Made by a program: the position numbers and the translations under genes. The notes beneath the pieces are model-generated. The model made no database searches. It was given only the letters and a program-made list of their open reading frames with translations, and was not told where the DNA came from. From Sphingobacteriales bacterium (GTDB lineage: Bacteria; Bacteroidota; Bacteroidia; Chitinophagales; Chitinophagaceae), in NCBI GenBank assembly GCA_012270485.1, contig JAAXIF010000065.1, positions 224,959-288,958 on the forward strand: 64,000 nt of DNA, read 5' to 3'. Each line of letters begins with the position of its first letter. The first letter of the stretch is position 1. Shown here one piece after another: positions 41,224-51,367 of this stretch.

Positions 41224-43506
41224 GTGAGACAGCTTTTGTATGTATTCTTTTGGGGATTCTTTTCTTTTTCGTCGAGTGCTCAACAAGCATCGGTAGCGGG
41301 AAGAATCACACAATCGGGCAGTCCGATTGAACTGGCTACTGTTCGGTTATTAAATACGGATATACAAGCCAGTTCAGATAGCAATGGATTTTATCAGTTA
41401 CAAAATCTGAATGCGGGAACTTACACTTTAATCGTAGAACAGGTGGGCTATCAATCCTTTCGCAAAAAAATTCAACTCAATAACGCACAACCATTATTGC
41501 TGGATATTCAATTGATACCGATGACCAGCCAGATTGCTGATGTGGTAGTAACCGGTACACTAAAAGAAGTAAGAAAAACAGAAAGTCCGGTTCCGGTAGA
41601 AGTGTATACACAGACTTTCTTTAAAAAAAATCCAACTCCTAATATTTTTGATGCCTTACAACAGATCAATGGCGTAAGACCACAACTCAATTGTAATATC
41701 TGTAACACCGGCGATATCCATATCAACGGATTGGAAGGACCTTATACCATGGTATTGATTGATGGGATGCCCATCGTAAGTAGTTTAGCTTCCGTGTATG
41801 GTTTATCAGGTATTCCCAATGCATTGGTGGAAAGAGTGGAGATTGTCAAAGGTCCTGCTTCATCCTTGTACGGTAGTGAAGCGGTGGGTGGACTCATCAA
41901 CATCATCACAAAAAAACCACAGCATGCACCTTCGGTCTATGTTGATTACATGCATACGAGTTGGAATGAAAAAAATGCAGACCTCGGTTTTGTTTGGAAG
42001 CCTTTACGCAAGGCACAAGTATTAACAGGTATTAACCTGTATCACTATAATACACCGATTGATCATAATAAAGATGGATTTACAGATGTAACGCTACAAC
42101 AACGAATTTCTGTTTTTCAAAAATGGAATTTTCAACGCAAAGAAAACAGATTGCTCAGTTTAGCAGTGCGTTACTATTATGAAGATAGATGGGGTGGAGA
42201 AATGAACTGGAACAAAAAATTCAGAGGAGGCGATAGTATTTATGGGGAAAGTATTTATACCAAACGATGGGAGCTCACCGGACAATACCAGTTACCGGTA
42301 AAAGAAAAGATATTGTATTCGGTTTCATTCAATGACCATGATCAGGATAGTAGGTATGGAACAACTTCGTATATCGCCCGACAAAAAATTTTCTTCCATC
42401 AACTCACTTGGGATAAAAAAATGGGTGATCATGATTTATTAGCAGGTATCACCGCGCGTTATACATTTTATGATGACAATACCCCTGCAACAAGTGATCC
42501 TGTTTTATTAAAAAATCTCCCTACAAAAAATTGGTTACCCGGTATTTTTATACAAGATGAAATTCGGTTGAATACAGCGCAACAATTGTTATTGGGATTA
42601 CGCTATGATAAACATGATGTACATGGAAATATCATCACTCCCCGCTTGGCATTCAAATGGAAAACGGGAGATCAGGAAAGTCTGCGTATCAATGCAGGTA
42701 GTGGTTTCAGGGTGGTGAATTTATTTACAGAAGATCATGCCGCATTAACCGGCGCTAGAAAAGTGGTGATCAAAAATGAATTGAAACCGGAACGTTCGTA
42801 CAATATCAATCTAAACTATTCTAAAAAACTGCTCAGTAAAAGAGGTGTGATTTGGAACTTTGATGTTTCTGCTTGGTATACGTATTTTAATAACCGCATC
42901 ATTGCAGATTATGAAACCAATCCGAATGAGATCAATTATGATAACCTGAACGGACATGCCATCAGCAAAGGTATTACCCTCAATACGGAACTGAGTTTAT
43001 TAAATGGTTTAAAAGGCATGGCGGGCATTACCTTACAAGAAGTAGCTACTGTTGATCGGGGAGTAAAAACCCAACAAATTCTTACTGAAAAAATAACAGG
43101 TACCTGGTCCATTTCCTATCGTATCAAACCGTGGAATCTGGGTATTGATTATACCGGAAATTTTTATGGTCCGATGCGATTGCCTTTACTCGGTCCATTA
43201 GACCCACGTAAAGCTACTTCACCACTTTGGAGTATTCAGAATATCCAATTCGTATTTTCCGGTATGCGTTCTGTTGAGTGGTATGGCGGTGTAAAAAATT
43301 TACTGAACTGGACACCCAACAAAGGCAACCCCTTTATCATTGCCCGAACCAACGATCCTTTCGATAAGCAAGTGGTGTACAATGCCAATGGACAAGTTGA
43401 AGCAACACCTGATAATCCTTATGCGTTAAGTTTTGATCCCACTTATGTCTATGCACCCAATCAGGGAATTCGTTTCTTTTTGGGAATGAGGGTTTCTATA
43501 AAATAA
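41224..43506 (+). CDS. TonB-dependent outer-membrane receptor, metal-related
   Basis: 760 residues, GTG start at 41224. Signal peptide of MRQLLYVFFWGFFSFSSSAQ; a CarboxypepD-regulatory N-domain (about 22-105); the plug (about 115-235) with LIDGMPIVSSLA and ERVEIVKGPASSLYGSEAVGGLINIITKKP; and a 22-strand barrel. The plug contains NCNICNTGDIHING, a CxxC that could bind metal. Probably imports a metal chelate. Its place opposite dtxR and the operator between them suggest iron or manganese control. Followed by a strong hairpin. Confidence 0.9.
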   Translation: MRQLLYVFFWGFFSFSSSAQQASVAGRITQSGSPIELATVRLLNTDIQASSDSNGFYQLQNLNAGTYTLIVEQVGYQSFRKKIQLNNAQPLLLDIQLIPMTSQIADVVVTGTLKEVRKTESPVPVEVYTQTFFKKNPTPNIFDALQQINGVRPQLNCNICNTGDIHINGLEGPYTMVLIDGMPIVSSLASVYGLSGIPNALVERVEIVKGPASSLYGSEAVGGLINIITKKPQHAPSVYVDYMHTSWNEKNADLGFVWKPLRKAQVLTGINLYHYNTPIDHNKDGFTDVTLQQRISVFQKWNFQRKENRLLSLAVRYYYEDRWGGEMNWNKKFRGGDSIYGESIYTKRWELTGQYQLPVKEKILYSVSFNDHDQDSRYGTTSYIARQKIFFHQLTWDKKMGDHDLLAGITARYTFYDDNTPATSDPVLLKNLPTKNWLPGIFIQDEIRLNTAQQLLLGLRYDKHDVHGNIITPRLAFKWKTGDQESLRINAGSGFRVVNLFTEDHAALTGARKVVIKNELKPERSYNINLNYSKKLLSKRGVIWNFDVSAWYTYFNNRIIADYETNPNEINYDNLNGHAISKGITLNTELSLLNGLKGMAGITLQEVATVDRGVKTQQILTEKITGTWSISYRIKPWNLGIDYTGNFYGPMRLPLLGPLDPRKATSPLWSIQNIQFVFSGMRSVEWYGGVKNLLNWTPNKGNPFIIARTNDPFDKQVVYNANGQVEATPDNPYALSFDPTYVYAPNQGIRFFLGMRVSIK

Positions 43507-43589
43507 TCATTCCCTGTCCTTGTTGGTCGCTGACCAATAAGAGCAGGGAATGATGGGCCGCAGATTTTTTATGATTGTTATGATCTGCG
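43507..43589. terminator. Two hairpins after the TonB receptor gene
   Basis: TCATTCCCTG (43507-43516) pairs with CAGGGAATGA (43544-43553), inner TTGGTC/GACCAA: a long, mostly paired stem. Then CGCAGAT (43559-43565) with ATCTGCG (43583-43589), sharing the word CGCAGATTTTTTATGAT with 2807. The gap to cysS also holds the word run ACATCAGACATCTGAGATCTGACATC-like at about 43651-43678. Convergent with cysS. Confidence 0.7.
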
Positions 43590-43687
43590 CTGATAATATT
43601 TTAGTGTTGGTCAGGCGACAAACAAGGGCAAAAAAATCTATCTACAAATCCGACATCAGACATCTGAGATCTGACATCTTCAAATTC

Positions 43688-45193
43688 CTACTGAATCGTA
43701 TAACTCACCCCACCATCTTTTTCATCTTTCAATTGCACCCCCAACGCTGCCAGTTCATTACGGATCTTATCGCTTGTCATAAAATCTTTTCGCTGTTTCG
43801 CTTCTTTGCGGATATCAATCAATAATTGCAATACACCATCGAGTTTACCATCATCAGTTGTTCGTTCAGCAGTGAGACCGAAAATATCTTCGATGTATGT
43901 TTTCATTTGTTGTTGCAGCAATTGAAGGGTAGCTCCACTAATAGCATTAACAGCAATATGTTTGTCCTTGATGGAGTTGATGACTGAACTCAATTCAAAC
44001 ATATTAGCAAGCACTTTTGCAGTATTCAAATCATCATTCATGAACTCATCAAATTCACGGATCTGTGTAGCCGTTTTTTCGTCTAGTGTTTTATCCGAAG
44101 CAGTTACCTGCGCATCAAAATTTTGCTTTGCTAACCATTCATAGGCCTCCCAAAGTCGACGTAATGCTTTTTCGGATGCCTGTAATGCTTCATTGCTAAA
44201 GTCGAGTGTACCGCGATAATGACTTTGCAGAATAAAGAAACGCACTGTCATTGGGTGATAGGCCTGTGTGAGAATGGTATGCGTTCCTTCAAACAGCTCG
44301 CTCAGCTTGATCACATTGTTATAGCTCTTACCCATCTTCTTACCGTTGATGGTGATCATGTTATTGTGTAACCAATAACGAGCGGGTGTTTTATGATTGC
44401 AAACCGTACTCTGTGCTATTTCACATTCATGATGCGGGAACTGAAGGTCCATACCACCTCCATGAATATCAAACTGATCTCCGAGGTACTTATTACTCAT
44501 GGCAGAACATTCGATATGCCATCCCGGAAAACCTTCTCCCCATGGACTTTGCCAACGCATGATATGTTCAGGTGGCGCGTTCTTCCATAAAGCAAAATCA
44601 CTTTTATTTCTTTTTTCTTCCTGATTATCCAGTTCACGAGTGGTATCCATTTGATCGTCGAGTACCCTTCCGCTCAGCATCCCATAAGGCAGCCCCTTTT
44701 TTGAGAAATCAGTATTGTACTTTTCTACATCAAAATAAACCGATCCGTTGGCTTCATATGCATATCCATCCGCAATGATCTTTTTGATCATTTCAATTTG
44801 TTCAACAATATGTCCCGTAGCAGTAGGTTCAATACTGGGTGGCAAATTGTTGAAACGAGTCATAGCCCAATGATACAGATTGGTATATTTCTGCACCAAC
44901 TCCATGGGTTCCAGTTTCTCCAATACCGCTTTTTTACTGATCTTATCTTCCGCTTCTCTTCCTTCTTCTTCAAAATGTCCGGCATCCGTAATATTTCTTA
45001 CATAACGAACCTTATACCCCAAATGCATGAGATAGCGATAGACCACATCGAATGTAATAAAGGGACGTGCATGTCCGAGATGACTCTCTCCACTCACGGT
45101 TGGTCCGCATACATACATACCCACATAGGGAGGGTTGATGGCTTCAAAAACTTCTTTCTTACGGGTTAGTGAGTTATAAACTTTTAGTGACAT
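43688..45193 (-). CDS. cysS: Cysteine--tRNA ligase
   Basis: 501 residues, class I. N-terminal catalytic domain with [19 protein letters not shown] (HIGH as HLGH), zinc ligands in CGPTV and [12 protein letters not shown] plus HHECEIAQS, and KKMGKSYNN (KMSKS as KMGKS). DFALWKNAP and the anticodon domain with [23 protein letters not shown] complete it. Slightly variant KMGKS occurs in other Bacteroidota CysRS. Confidence 0.96.
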   Translation of the reverse strand: MSLKVYNSLTRKKEVFEAINPPYVGMYVCGPTVSGESHLGHARPFITFDVVYRYLMHLGYKVRYVRNITDAGHFEEEGREAEDKISKKAVLEKLEPMELVQKYTNLYHWAMTRFNNLPPSIEPTATGHIVEQIEMIKKIIADGYAYEANGSVYFDVEKYNTDFSKKGLPYGMLSGRVLDDQMDTTRELDNQEEKRNKSDFALWKNAPPEHIMRWQSPWGEGFPGWHIECSAMSNKYLGDQFDIHGGGMDLQFPHHECEIAQSTVCNHKTPARYWLHNNMITINGKKMGKSYNNVIKLSELFEGTHTILTQAYHPMTVRFFILQSHYRGTLDFSNEALQASEKALRRLWEAYEWLAKQNFDAQVTASDKTLDEKTATQIREFDEFMNDDLNTAKVLANMFELSSVINSIKDKHIAVNAISGATLQLLQQQMKTYIEDIFGLTAERTTDDGKLDGVLQLLIDIRKEAKQRKDFMTSDKIRNELAALGVQLKDEKDGGVSYTIQ

Positions 45194-45314
45194 GCTTGCG
45201 AATTAGAGAAAATAAAAGATACTGAAAATAATGAAACAACGGAACCGGAATAGCTCGTATTAACAGCAACAGCAGCAAGAAATAGACATTCGTTTCATGA
45301 TGCTGCGAAGATAT

Positions 45315-46430
45315 TTAATTTTTCAATTGTAAATCAGCCACCAGCATAATATGATCGCTCAAACCCTCATCAATCATGTCAAACATCTTAACCTGAAAAG
45401 ATGGAGCCGGAAGGATATAATCAATCCGCAGGGTGGAAGCCAAGGAAATAAAGGTTCTTCCGATCCCAAATCCTTTTTTCAAGAATGCATCTTGGTAATT
45501 ACCACGGATATGAAAATAGGTGTACGAGTTGGGCACATCATTAAAATCACCGCAAATAAGGGATGGATAAGGGCTTTCATTCATGGCCTTTCTAACGATT
45601 CCGGCTTGAACACCTCGTCTCTTAAAAGCCAATCTCATTTTACGAATGATGTTTTTTGATGCCCGCAATGTTTCATCATCCTGCTCTTTGATTTTTTCCA
45701 AATCGGAGTAATCTGCTTGTTTGAATTTAAAAGATTGTAGATGGGTATTAAAAACGCGAATAGTATCATCATCTTTTAAAATATCTGCATAAATCAGACT
45801 CTCCGCTACCGGAAATTTGATTTTGTTCTGATGAATGATGGGATATTTTGAAAAAATGATACAGCCCGATTGATAGTTACCACCGTTTCGCTGATAATCT
45901 TTTGAAAAGAAATGATAAGGATATGCTTTTTTAAAAAGTGATAAGTTATCCGACTCTGAGTTGTATCCGTCTGTATGATTGAATTCCTGCAAGCATACCA
46001 CATCAGCATTCAATCTTTGTATACTTTCTGCAAGCTCGGTTCTGGCTAATTGTTTAACAGCTTTGTTTTTATTATTCCCATTGAAACTTTGGATATTCCA
46101 ACTGATCACACGTAAAACATGCTCAGGTTTATTTTCTGAAACCGAAGGTCCCGGTTTCCAGGCAAATACCACATTGAGTTGTTGAAAGCCAATCAGTAGA
46201 GCAAGCGCGGGAATCAAAGCCAGCTTAGGTTTCACAAATAACCAAAAAACAAGAAAGATGATCAGTCCGAGTATTAAATAAGGGACCATGAGCCCCACAA
46301 AACCTATCATCCACCAGGTGGCAGTATTCAGAAAAGGGGTGAGACAAGAGATCAGCCATAAGACAACAACTACTAAATTCAGTATCAGAAATACTGTTTT
46401 AGTAACACGTCTGAAAATGCTCTTGGCCAT
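45315..46430 (-). CDS. Endonuclease/exonuclease/phosphatase (EEP) family protein, membrane anchored
   Basis: 371 residues. Three N-terminal transmembrane helices (about 9-31, 35-58, 61-85), then the EEP domain facing outside: LRVISWNIQSFNGNNKNK, VVCLQEFNHTDGYN, TIRVFNTHLQSFK, SLICGDFNDVPNSYTYFHI and the terminal LRIDYILPAPS...SDHIMLVADLQL. All acidic and His residues for metal-dependent phosphodiester cleavage are present. Whether it is a nuclease or a phospholipid/inositol phosphatase is open. Last gene of the rlmD-rhomboid-rhomboid-EEP block on the minus strand. Confidence 0.85.
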   Translation of the reverse strand: MAKSIFRRVTKTVFLILNLVVVVLWLISCLTPFLNTATWWMIGFVGLMVPYLILGLIIFLVFWLFVKPKLALIPALALLIGFQQLNVVFAWKPGPSVSENKPEHVLRVISWNIQSFNGNNKNKAVKQLARTELAESIQRLNADVVCLQEFNHTDGYNSESDNLSLFKKAYPYHFFSKDYQRNGGNYQSGCIIFSKYPIIHQNKIKFPVAESLIYADILKDDDTIRVFNTHLQSFKFKQADYSDLEKIKEQDDETLRASKNIIRKMRLAFKRRGVQAGIVRKAMNESPYPSLICGDFNDVPNSYTYFHIRGNYQDAFLKKGFGIGRTFISLASTLRIDYILPAPSFQVKMFDMIDEGLSDHIMLVADLQLKN

Positions 46431-46506
46431 GAGCTAAAATACTGATAAAAAAGACGTACTTATAAGTAAAATGCCACTGAGGGCACAGAATGGCACTAAT
46501 ATCCTT

Positions 46507-47430
46507 TTAGAGATCTTCTTTGCTGGCTTTTTTTAGGAACTCTTTTTCTTCATCGGTGAGGAACTGGTATCCTTGTTGGTTGATCTTATCCAGAATCTCG
46601 TCTAAACGCTGTTGTGTGAGATTGGGTTTTCTGTCAAAAGGTTTGGCTTCGGCTTTATAAAAGTGACGTTCGCTACTAGTTTTTTGCTGATGTTTTTTTT
46701 CAGGATTGAATAGATCATCTAACCAATCTGCAAATCGATTCATCCAGGCACCCCAATCGTTTCCTCTTCTTAGCTGGCGAATAAACAAATAACCTACTAC
46801 CCCTGCAGCCAAATGTCCGGCACCAATTCCGGCATTACTACCGGCGAGCGTTGCAAAATCAATGGCCACAAAAATCAGCGTGATGACCCAAAGTGGAATA
46901 CCCCCATTGATCAAAGGGAAAATGCGATAATCAGGTGCCAATGTTGTGGTAGCAACGGCTATTGCCATGACTGCAGAACCTGCTCCCAATAAAGGGGCAG
47001 CCGTTCCTACCTGATTGGCCAATACCGGAACCATATTGTTCATCAATACAAAAAACACACTCCCGGTAATGCCTCCGTAGATATAAATGGGAATCAGTTT
47101 GTTATTGCCTGCCAGGTCTTGCAAAATATAGCCAAAACACCATAACCATAGCATACTGCTGATGAGTTGCCAAATACTATGATGCGTGATCATGGTACTG
47201 ATAAAAGTCCATGGACGTGTAAGTAGTGTGTCTGTTTGCGGAGGCAAACTCAACCAATTCAATACCTGACGGTAGAAGAATTCATCGGGGATTTCAGACA
47301 GATAATAAACGATCTTAATGAAATTCACGATCACAAACATCAGTGCATTCACGGCAAACAGGAATACAAGGGCATTGTTATCCTGTCCTAATAAGATTTT
47401 TTTGTTTGCTTTATACGGTCTGGTTTCCAT
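46507..47430 (-). CDS. Rhomboid-family membrane protein, catalytic Ser displaced
   Basis: 307 residues from the ATG at 47428-47430. Six predicted helices and a C-terminal cytoplasmic tail with a conserved end (LDEILDKINQQGYQFLTDEEKEFLKKASK) that is shared by Bacteroidota rhomboids of this type. The active-site helix reads LLGAGSAVMAIAVATT: in related proteins the motif is GAS(A/G)xV, so here the Ser is one position later. The His helix GIGAGHLAAGVVGYLF is intact. Possibly an inactive or altered member. Adjacent to a canonical rhomboid, 21 nt away. Confidence 0.8.
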   Translation of the reverse strand: METRPYKANKKILLGQDNNALVFLFAVNALMFVIVNFIKIVYYLSEIPDEFFYRQVLNWLSLPPQTDTLLTRPWTFISTMITHHSIWQLISSMLWLWCFGYILQDLAGNNKLIPIYIYGGITGSVFFVLMNNMVPVLANQVGTAAPLLGAGSAVMAIAVATTTLAPDYRIFPLINGGIPLWVITLIFVAIDFATLAGSNAGIGAGHLAAGVVGYLFIRQLRRGNDWGAWMNRFADWLDDLFNPEKKHQQKTSSERHFYKAEAKPFDRKPNLTQQRLDEILDKINQQGYQFLTDEEKEFLKKASKEDL

Positions 47431-47451
47431 ACGCACGGTTCTTGGTGACTA

Positions 47452-48288
47452 TTAATACAACGTTTTTTTGTTGGTTTTGTTCCAAGTGATAACGATCAGT
47501 AAGCCTACAATCGCTCCACCAATATGTGCCCAGCGAGCTACATTATCACCGGCTGAGTTTTGCAGCGCAAAGAACAGTTCATAAGAAAAATACAATAAAC
47601 CCAACCATTTGGCTTTTACCGGTATCAGAAAATATAGATAGATATAGGTGTTGGGGAATAAGTACACAAAAGCAGCCAGAATACCGAATACAGCACCACT
47701 AGCCCCTAAAGTAGCTGTATTGATCCTGTTATTATAATAAGTAGTTACGGCTTCCAAAACTTTATCTGTCATGAGGTTATTGGTAGGATCCGCTTTTAAA
47801 AAAACCAAAGCTTCTTCATTAAAACCCATGTTGTATTTACGTCCAAAGCTTGTCATGGCATCTACAAAAGCCATCGGATCATTTTGCTGTTGTAAAACCA
47901 GTGCATAATCCTTCATGATGGGCGTTAATTCATAGGAGAGAAACAACAGATGTATGAATGCAGCACCCAGCCCACAGATCAAATAAAACGTAAGGAATCT
48001 TTTAGCCCCCCAAACATTTTCCAGAATAGATCCAAACATCCACAAAGCGAACATGTTTCCCAGGATATGGTAGAAGTCGCCATGCAAAAACATATGTGTA
48101 ATCAACTGCCAGGGTTTAAACAGATCACTCTGCCAAGCATGTAAAGCCAGCGTGTCTTCAAAAGAAAAAATGGGAACAGCGCCTTTAGAAAAAGTAACCT
48201 GTGCCAAATAGAACAAGCCATTAATGATCAGCAGGTTCTTAACAATAATCGGTAATATCTCAAATCTACTGGGTCTGAATTCTGTCAT
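47452..48288 (-). CDS. Rhomboid family intramembrane serine protease
   Basis: 278 residues, six helices. FLHGDFYHILGNMFALWMFGSILENVWG (the HxxxN motif for substrate stabilisation), catalytic Ser in ATLGASGAVFGILAAF and His in ARWAHIGGAIVGLLI: a canonical active member. Cleaves transmembrane segments of unknown substrates in the cytoplasmic membrane. Pairs with the second rhomboid at 46507; the pair is frequent in Bacteroidota. Confidence 0.92.
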   Translation of the reverse strand: MTEFRPSRFEILPIIVKNLLIINGLFYLAQVTFSKGAVPIFSFEDTLALHAWQSDLFKPWQLITHMFLHGDFYHILGNMFALWMFGSILENVWGAKRFLTFYLICGLGAAFIHLLFLSYELTPIMKDYALVLQQQNDPMAFVDAMTSFGRKYNMGFNEEALVFLKADPTNNLMTDKVLEAVTTYYNNRINTATLGASGAVFGILAAFVYLFPNTYIYLYFLIPVKAKWLGLLYFSYELFFALQNSAGDNVARWAHIGGAIVGLLIVITWNKTNKKTLY

Positions 48289-48322
48289 GCAGTCAACGCT
48301 TAAGCGTATTTAAAATGATAAG

Positions 48323-49753
48323 TTATGCTTCTTTTCTCAGTTTCAGTTGAACTACGTTTTCAATATGCAAGGTATGCGGAAACATATCAACCGGCTGAAT
48401 TTTTGTGACTTCATATTTTTCATCCAACAATGCCAGATCTCTTGCCTGTGTTGCCGGATTACAACTTACATACACGATTAACGGAGCTGCAATATCTAGT
48501 AACTTTCTAACCAGCTTCTCATGCATGCCTGCTCTGGGTGGGTCTGTAATGACCACATCCGGTCTGCCATGCGCAGCAAAAAAAGCATCATCACAGATAT
48601 CGATCACATCTCCTGCAAAAAAAGCTGTTTGTGTGAGTCCATTCAGCGCTGCATTTTCTTTTGCATCTTCAATCGCATCTGCTATCACTTCCACACCTAC
48701 CACTTTTGCCGCCTGTTTACTCACAAAAATACCGATACTCCCTGTTCCACAATACAGATCATATACCGTTTGTGTACCATTTAGTTCAGCAAAATCACGG
48801 GTAACCCGGTAGAGCTTTTCTGCTTGCTTGGTATTGGTCTGGAAAAATGATTTCGGACTAATCTTAAACTGAAAATCTTCCAACTTTTCAATGATGTATC
48901 CTTTGCCTGTATAGATCTGTGGATGCAGATCAAAAAGACTGTCGTTCTTTTTTGTATTGATGGTGTACAGTAAAGTGGTGATCTGCGGAAAAGCTTTTAG
49001 CAGTTGATTCAACAGGTCTTCTCTCAATGCCACATCTTCATAACCGAAAATGATATTCACCATCAATTCCCCCGTACTGGTATTACGTACGAACATGTTA
49101 CGTAGCCAACCCTGATGTTCTTTGATATTATAAAACGGAACGCCTTTTTCAATAGTATAAGCTGCTGCAAACTTTCTGATCAAATTGGTAGGCTCTTCCT
49201 GAAGATGACAGGTATCAATTTCTACAACCTTATCAAAAAAGCCACGGGCATGAAATCCGGCAGCACCGGGTAATGCATCCGGGTCAATGCCTTCTGCTTT
49301 GAGTTTTCGAAACTCATCGGAAGGAATGTATTTCCTTGTGGCAAAAGTGTATTCCATTTTATTCCGATAATACCTAGTATCATCGGCCCCCACAATGGGC
49401 ATGATTTCAGGCAACCGGATACGCCCAATTCTGGTGAGGTTATCGGTTACTTGTTTTTGTTTGTATTTCAGTTGTTGTTCATAAGGCAGCATTTGCCACT
49501 GACAACCACCACAAACCCCAAAATGACTGCAAAAAGGTTGTACCCGATCAGGGGAAAAACTTTTGATGAAAAGTGTATGTCCTTCCGCCCAATCGCTTTT
49601 GTTTTTGGTGAGCTGTACATCTACAACATCACCGGGTACGGCACCTTCAATAAATACCACTTTCCCATCTACCCTTGCCAGAGAGCGACCTTCCGCGGCA
49701 TAGTCTTCCACCAGGATATTTTCCAGAATGATTCTTTTCTTTTGTTTTCTCAC
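48323..49753 (-). CDS. rlmD: 23S rRNA (uracil-5-)-methyltransferase, RlmD/RlmCD type
   Basis: 476 residues, GTG start at 49751-49753. N-terminal TRAM domain (about 3-65: RIILENILVEDYAAEGRSLARVDGKVVFIEGAVPGD), 4Fe-4S ligands in CSHFGVCGGCQW with a further Cys, then the SAM methyltransferase: VYDLYCGTGSIGIFVS, DPPRAGMHEKLV and the catalytic Cys in YVSCNPATQARD with a terminal Glu. Target is a uracil in 23S rRNA (U1939 in E. coli); a tRNA target (TrmA type) is less likely because of the cluster. A consensus -7 box ends 4 nt before the start. Confidence 0.93.
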   Translation of the reverse strand: MRKQKKRIILENILVEDYAAEGRSLARVDGKVVFIEGAVPGDVVDVQLTKNKSDWAEGHTLFIKSFSPDRVQPFCSHFGVCGGCQWQMLPYEQQLKYKQKQVTDNLTRIGRIRLPEIMPIVGADDTRYYRNKMEYTFATRKYIPSDEFRKLKAEGIDPDALPGAAGFHARGFFDKVVEIDTCHLQEEPTNLIRKFAAAYTIEKGVPFYNIKEHQGWLRNMFVRNTSTGELMVNIIFGYEDVALREDLLNQLLKAFPQITTLLYTINTKKNDSLFDLHPQIYTGKGYIIEKLEDFQFKISPKSFFQTNTKQAEKLYRVTRDFAELNGTQTVYDLYCGTGSIGIFVSKQAAKVVGVEVIADAIEDAKENAALNGLTQTAFFAGDVIDICDDAFFAAHGRPDVVITDPPRAGMHEKLVRKLLDIAAPLIVYVSCNPATQARDLALLDEKYEVTKIQPVDMFPHTLHIENVVQLKLRKEA

Positions 49754-49757
49754 CGTG

Positions 49758-49765
49758 CAAAGGTA
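49758..49765 (-). promoter_or_regulatory. -7 box TACCTTTG of rlmD, 4 nt from the GTG start
   Basis: Reverse strand TACCTTTG, then CACG-type 4 nt, then GTG (49753). A leaderless mRNA with a GTG start is predicted. No -33 TTG. Confidence 0.6.
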
Positions 49766-49903
49766 ACCATGATCGATGAGACCTTTCTAGTCTTCAGTAA
49801 TTGAATGACAATTTATTGTCAGAAGCCTCGGGAAATTTGTGTCTTTGTTAAATCGAGTTCATGGCTTTTAGTATTTAACTAACTTGTTCCCGAATTTTGG
49901 GTT

Positions 49904-51364
49904 ATGAAAAAATATGTATTACTATCCGGCTGGATCCTTTCTTGCTTACTATCTGTGGCACAGACAAAAACAGCTACCAAGTCTGTTCCTAAGCCTGCTA
50001 GCGGACGAAATATTCCCATCACACTCACTCCTTTAAAGAACTGTAAGGTATATCTGGGCAGTTATCTGGGTACCGGAAGAACATTGGTTGATTCTGCTAT
50101 GCTCAATGAGAAGAGTCAGGGTGTATTTAAGGGCGATAAAAAACTGCCGGGGGGTATCTATTTTGTAGTGTCTCCACAAATGACCATTCAGTTTGAATTA
50201 CTGATGGATGATATTCAACAGTTCACGATAAAGGGCGACACTTCTTTAAAAGATCAGGCAGAAATTATAGGTTCAAAAGACAATGATCTTTTTAAAACGT
50301 ATACCGCTTATTCTGTTGAAAAAGGGCAACTGAGACAACAACTGAGTACTGCTTATAAAGCAGCTACCAATAAAGCCGATTCTACGCGTTTATACAATTC
50401 ATTGACGACTTTGGATAAGGAAGTACAGCAGTATCGGACGAATATTATACAGCAACATCCAAATTCTTTGCTGGCTATGTTTTTCAATACCATGAAAACA
50501 CCCGAAACACCGGCTATTCCTGTTGTAAACGGGAAACCTGATTCTACTTATCCCTTCCGATATGTAAAAGAACATTTTTGGGATGATGTAGCGTTTAATG
50601 ATGATCGTTTGTTGCGCACCCCATTCTTTGAACCCAAACTCGATGATTATTTCAGGTATTATGTATCTCCCGAACCTGATTCTATTATTGAAGAGGTAAA
50701 GTATATTTTATTATCTGCAAGAACAGGTAAAGAGATCTATCCTTATTTATTGACGAAGTTCACCAACAAATACATGAATCCTGAGTTCATGGGGCAGGAT
50801 AAAGTTTTTGTATACCTTTTTGAAAATTTTTATGCCAAGGGAGATACCATGATCCTGAATCCGGCATCACGAAAAACAGTAACAGAAAGAGCCTATAGTC
50901 TTATGGCCAATCAATTGGGCAAACCTGCGCCGGTATTGAATTTAACAGATACTACAGGAAAGACTGTTTCCTTATACAATTTGAAGTCCGAATTTACTGT
51001 TGTTGCGTTTTGGGATCCCAATTGCGGACATTGTAAAGACGAAATGCCTAGACTTGATTCATTCTATCAAAATAAATGGAAAGCTTTGGGTGTAGCTGTG
51101 TATGGTGTCAATATTTATGAAAATGAAGTGCCGGCTTGGAAAAAATTTATTACAGAGAAAAAACTATCCGGCTGGACGCATGCATACCAGACCAAAGCGG
51201 CTAAAGATGCAGAAGAACGAGCGGGTGTACCGAATTACAGACAGCTATATGATATTTTTAAAACTCCTACGCTGTACTTACTCGATAAAGAAAAAAGGAT
51301 CATTGCCAAACAATTGAGTTTGGAACAGTTTGATGATTTGATCACAACAAAATCTAAGCTTTAA
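49904..51364 (+). CDS. Secreted thioredoxin-family protein (DUF4369/DUF5106 + TlpA-like)
   Basis: 486 residues. Signal peptide MKKYVLLSGWILSCLLSVAQ. N-terminal DUF4369-like beta domain (about 35-120), a DUF5106 helical region (about 130-340: PNSLLAMFFNTMKTPE, FWDDVAFNDDRLLRTPFF), then a thioredoxin/TlpA domain (about 345-486) with VAFWDPNCGHCKDEMP, an NCGHC active site and TPTLYLLDKEKRI with the cis-Pro. Periplasmic thiol-disulphide oxidoreductase typical of Bacteroidota. A terminator hairpin follows. Confidence 0.88.
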   Translation: MKKYVLLSGWILSCLLSVAQTKTATKSVPKPASGRNIPITLTPLKNCKVYLGSYLGTGRTLVDSAMLNEKSQGVFKGDKKLPGGIYFVVSPQMTIQFELLMDDIQQFTIKGDTSLKDQAEIIGSKDNDLFKTYTAYSVEKGQLRQQLSTAYKAATNKADSTRLYNSLTTLDKEVQQYRTNIIQQHPNSLLAMFFNTMKTPETPAIPVVNGKPDSTYPFRYVKEHFWDDVAFNDDRLLRTPFFEPKLDDYFRYYVSPEPDSIIEEVKYILLSARTGKEIYPYLLTKFTNKYMNPEFMGQDKVFVYLFENFYAKGDTMILNPASRKTVTERAYSLMANQLGKPAPVLNLTDTTGKTVSLYNLKSEFTVVAFWDPNCGHCKDEMPRLDSFYQNKWKALGVAVYGVNIYENEVPAWKKFITEKKLSGWTHAYQTKAAKDAEERAGVPNYRQLYDIFKTPTLYLLDKEKRIIAKQLSLEQFDDLITTKSKL

Positions 51365-51367
51365 AAG

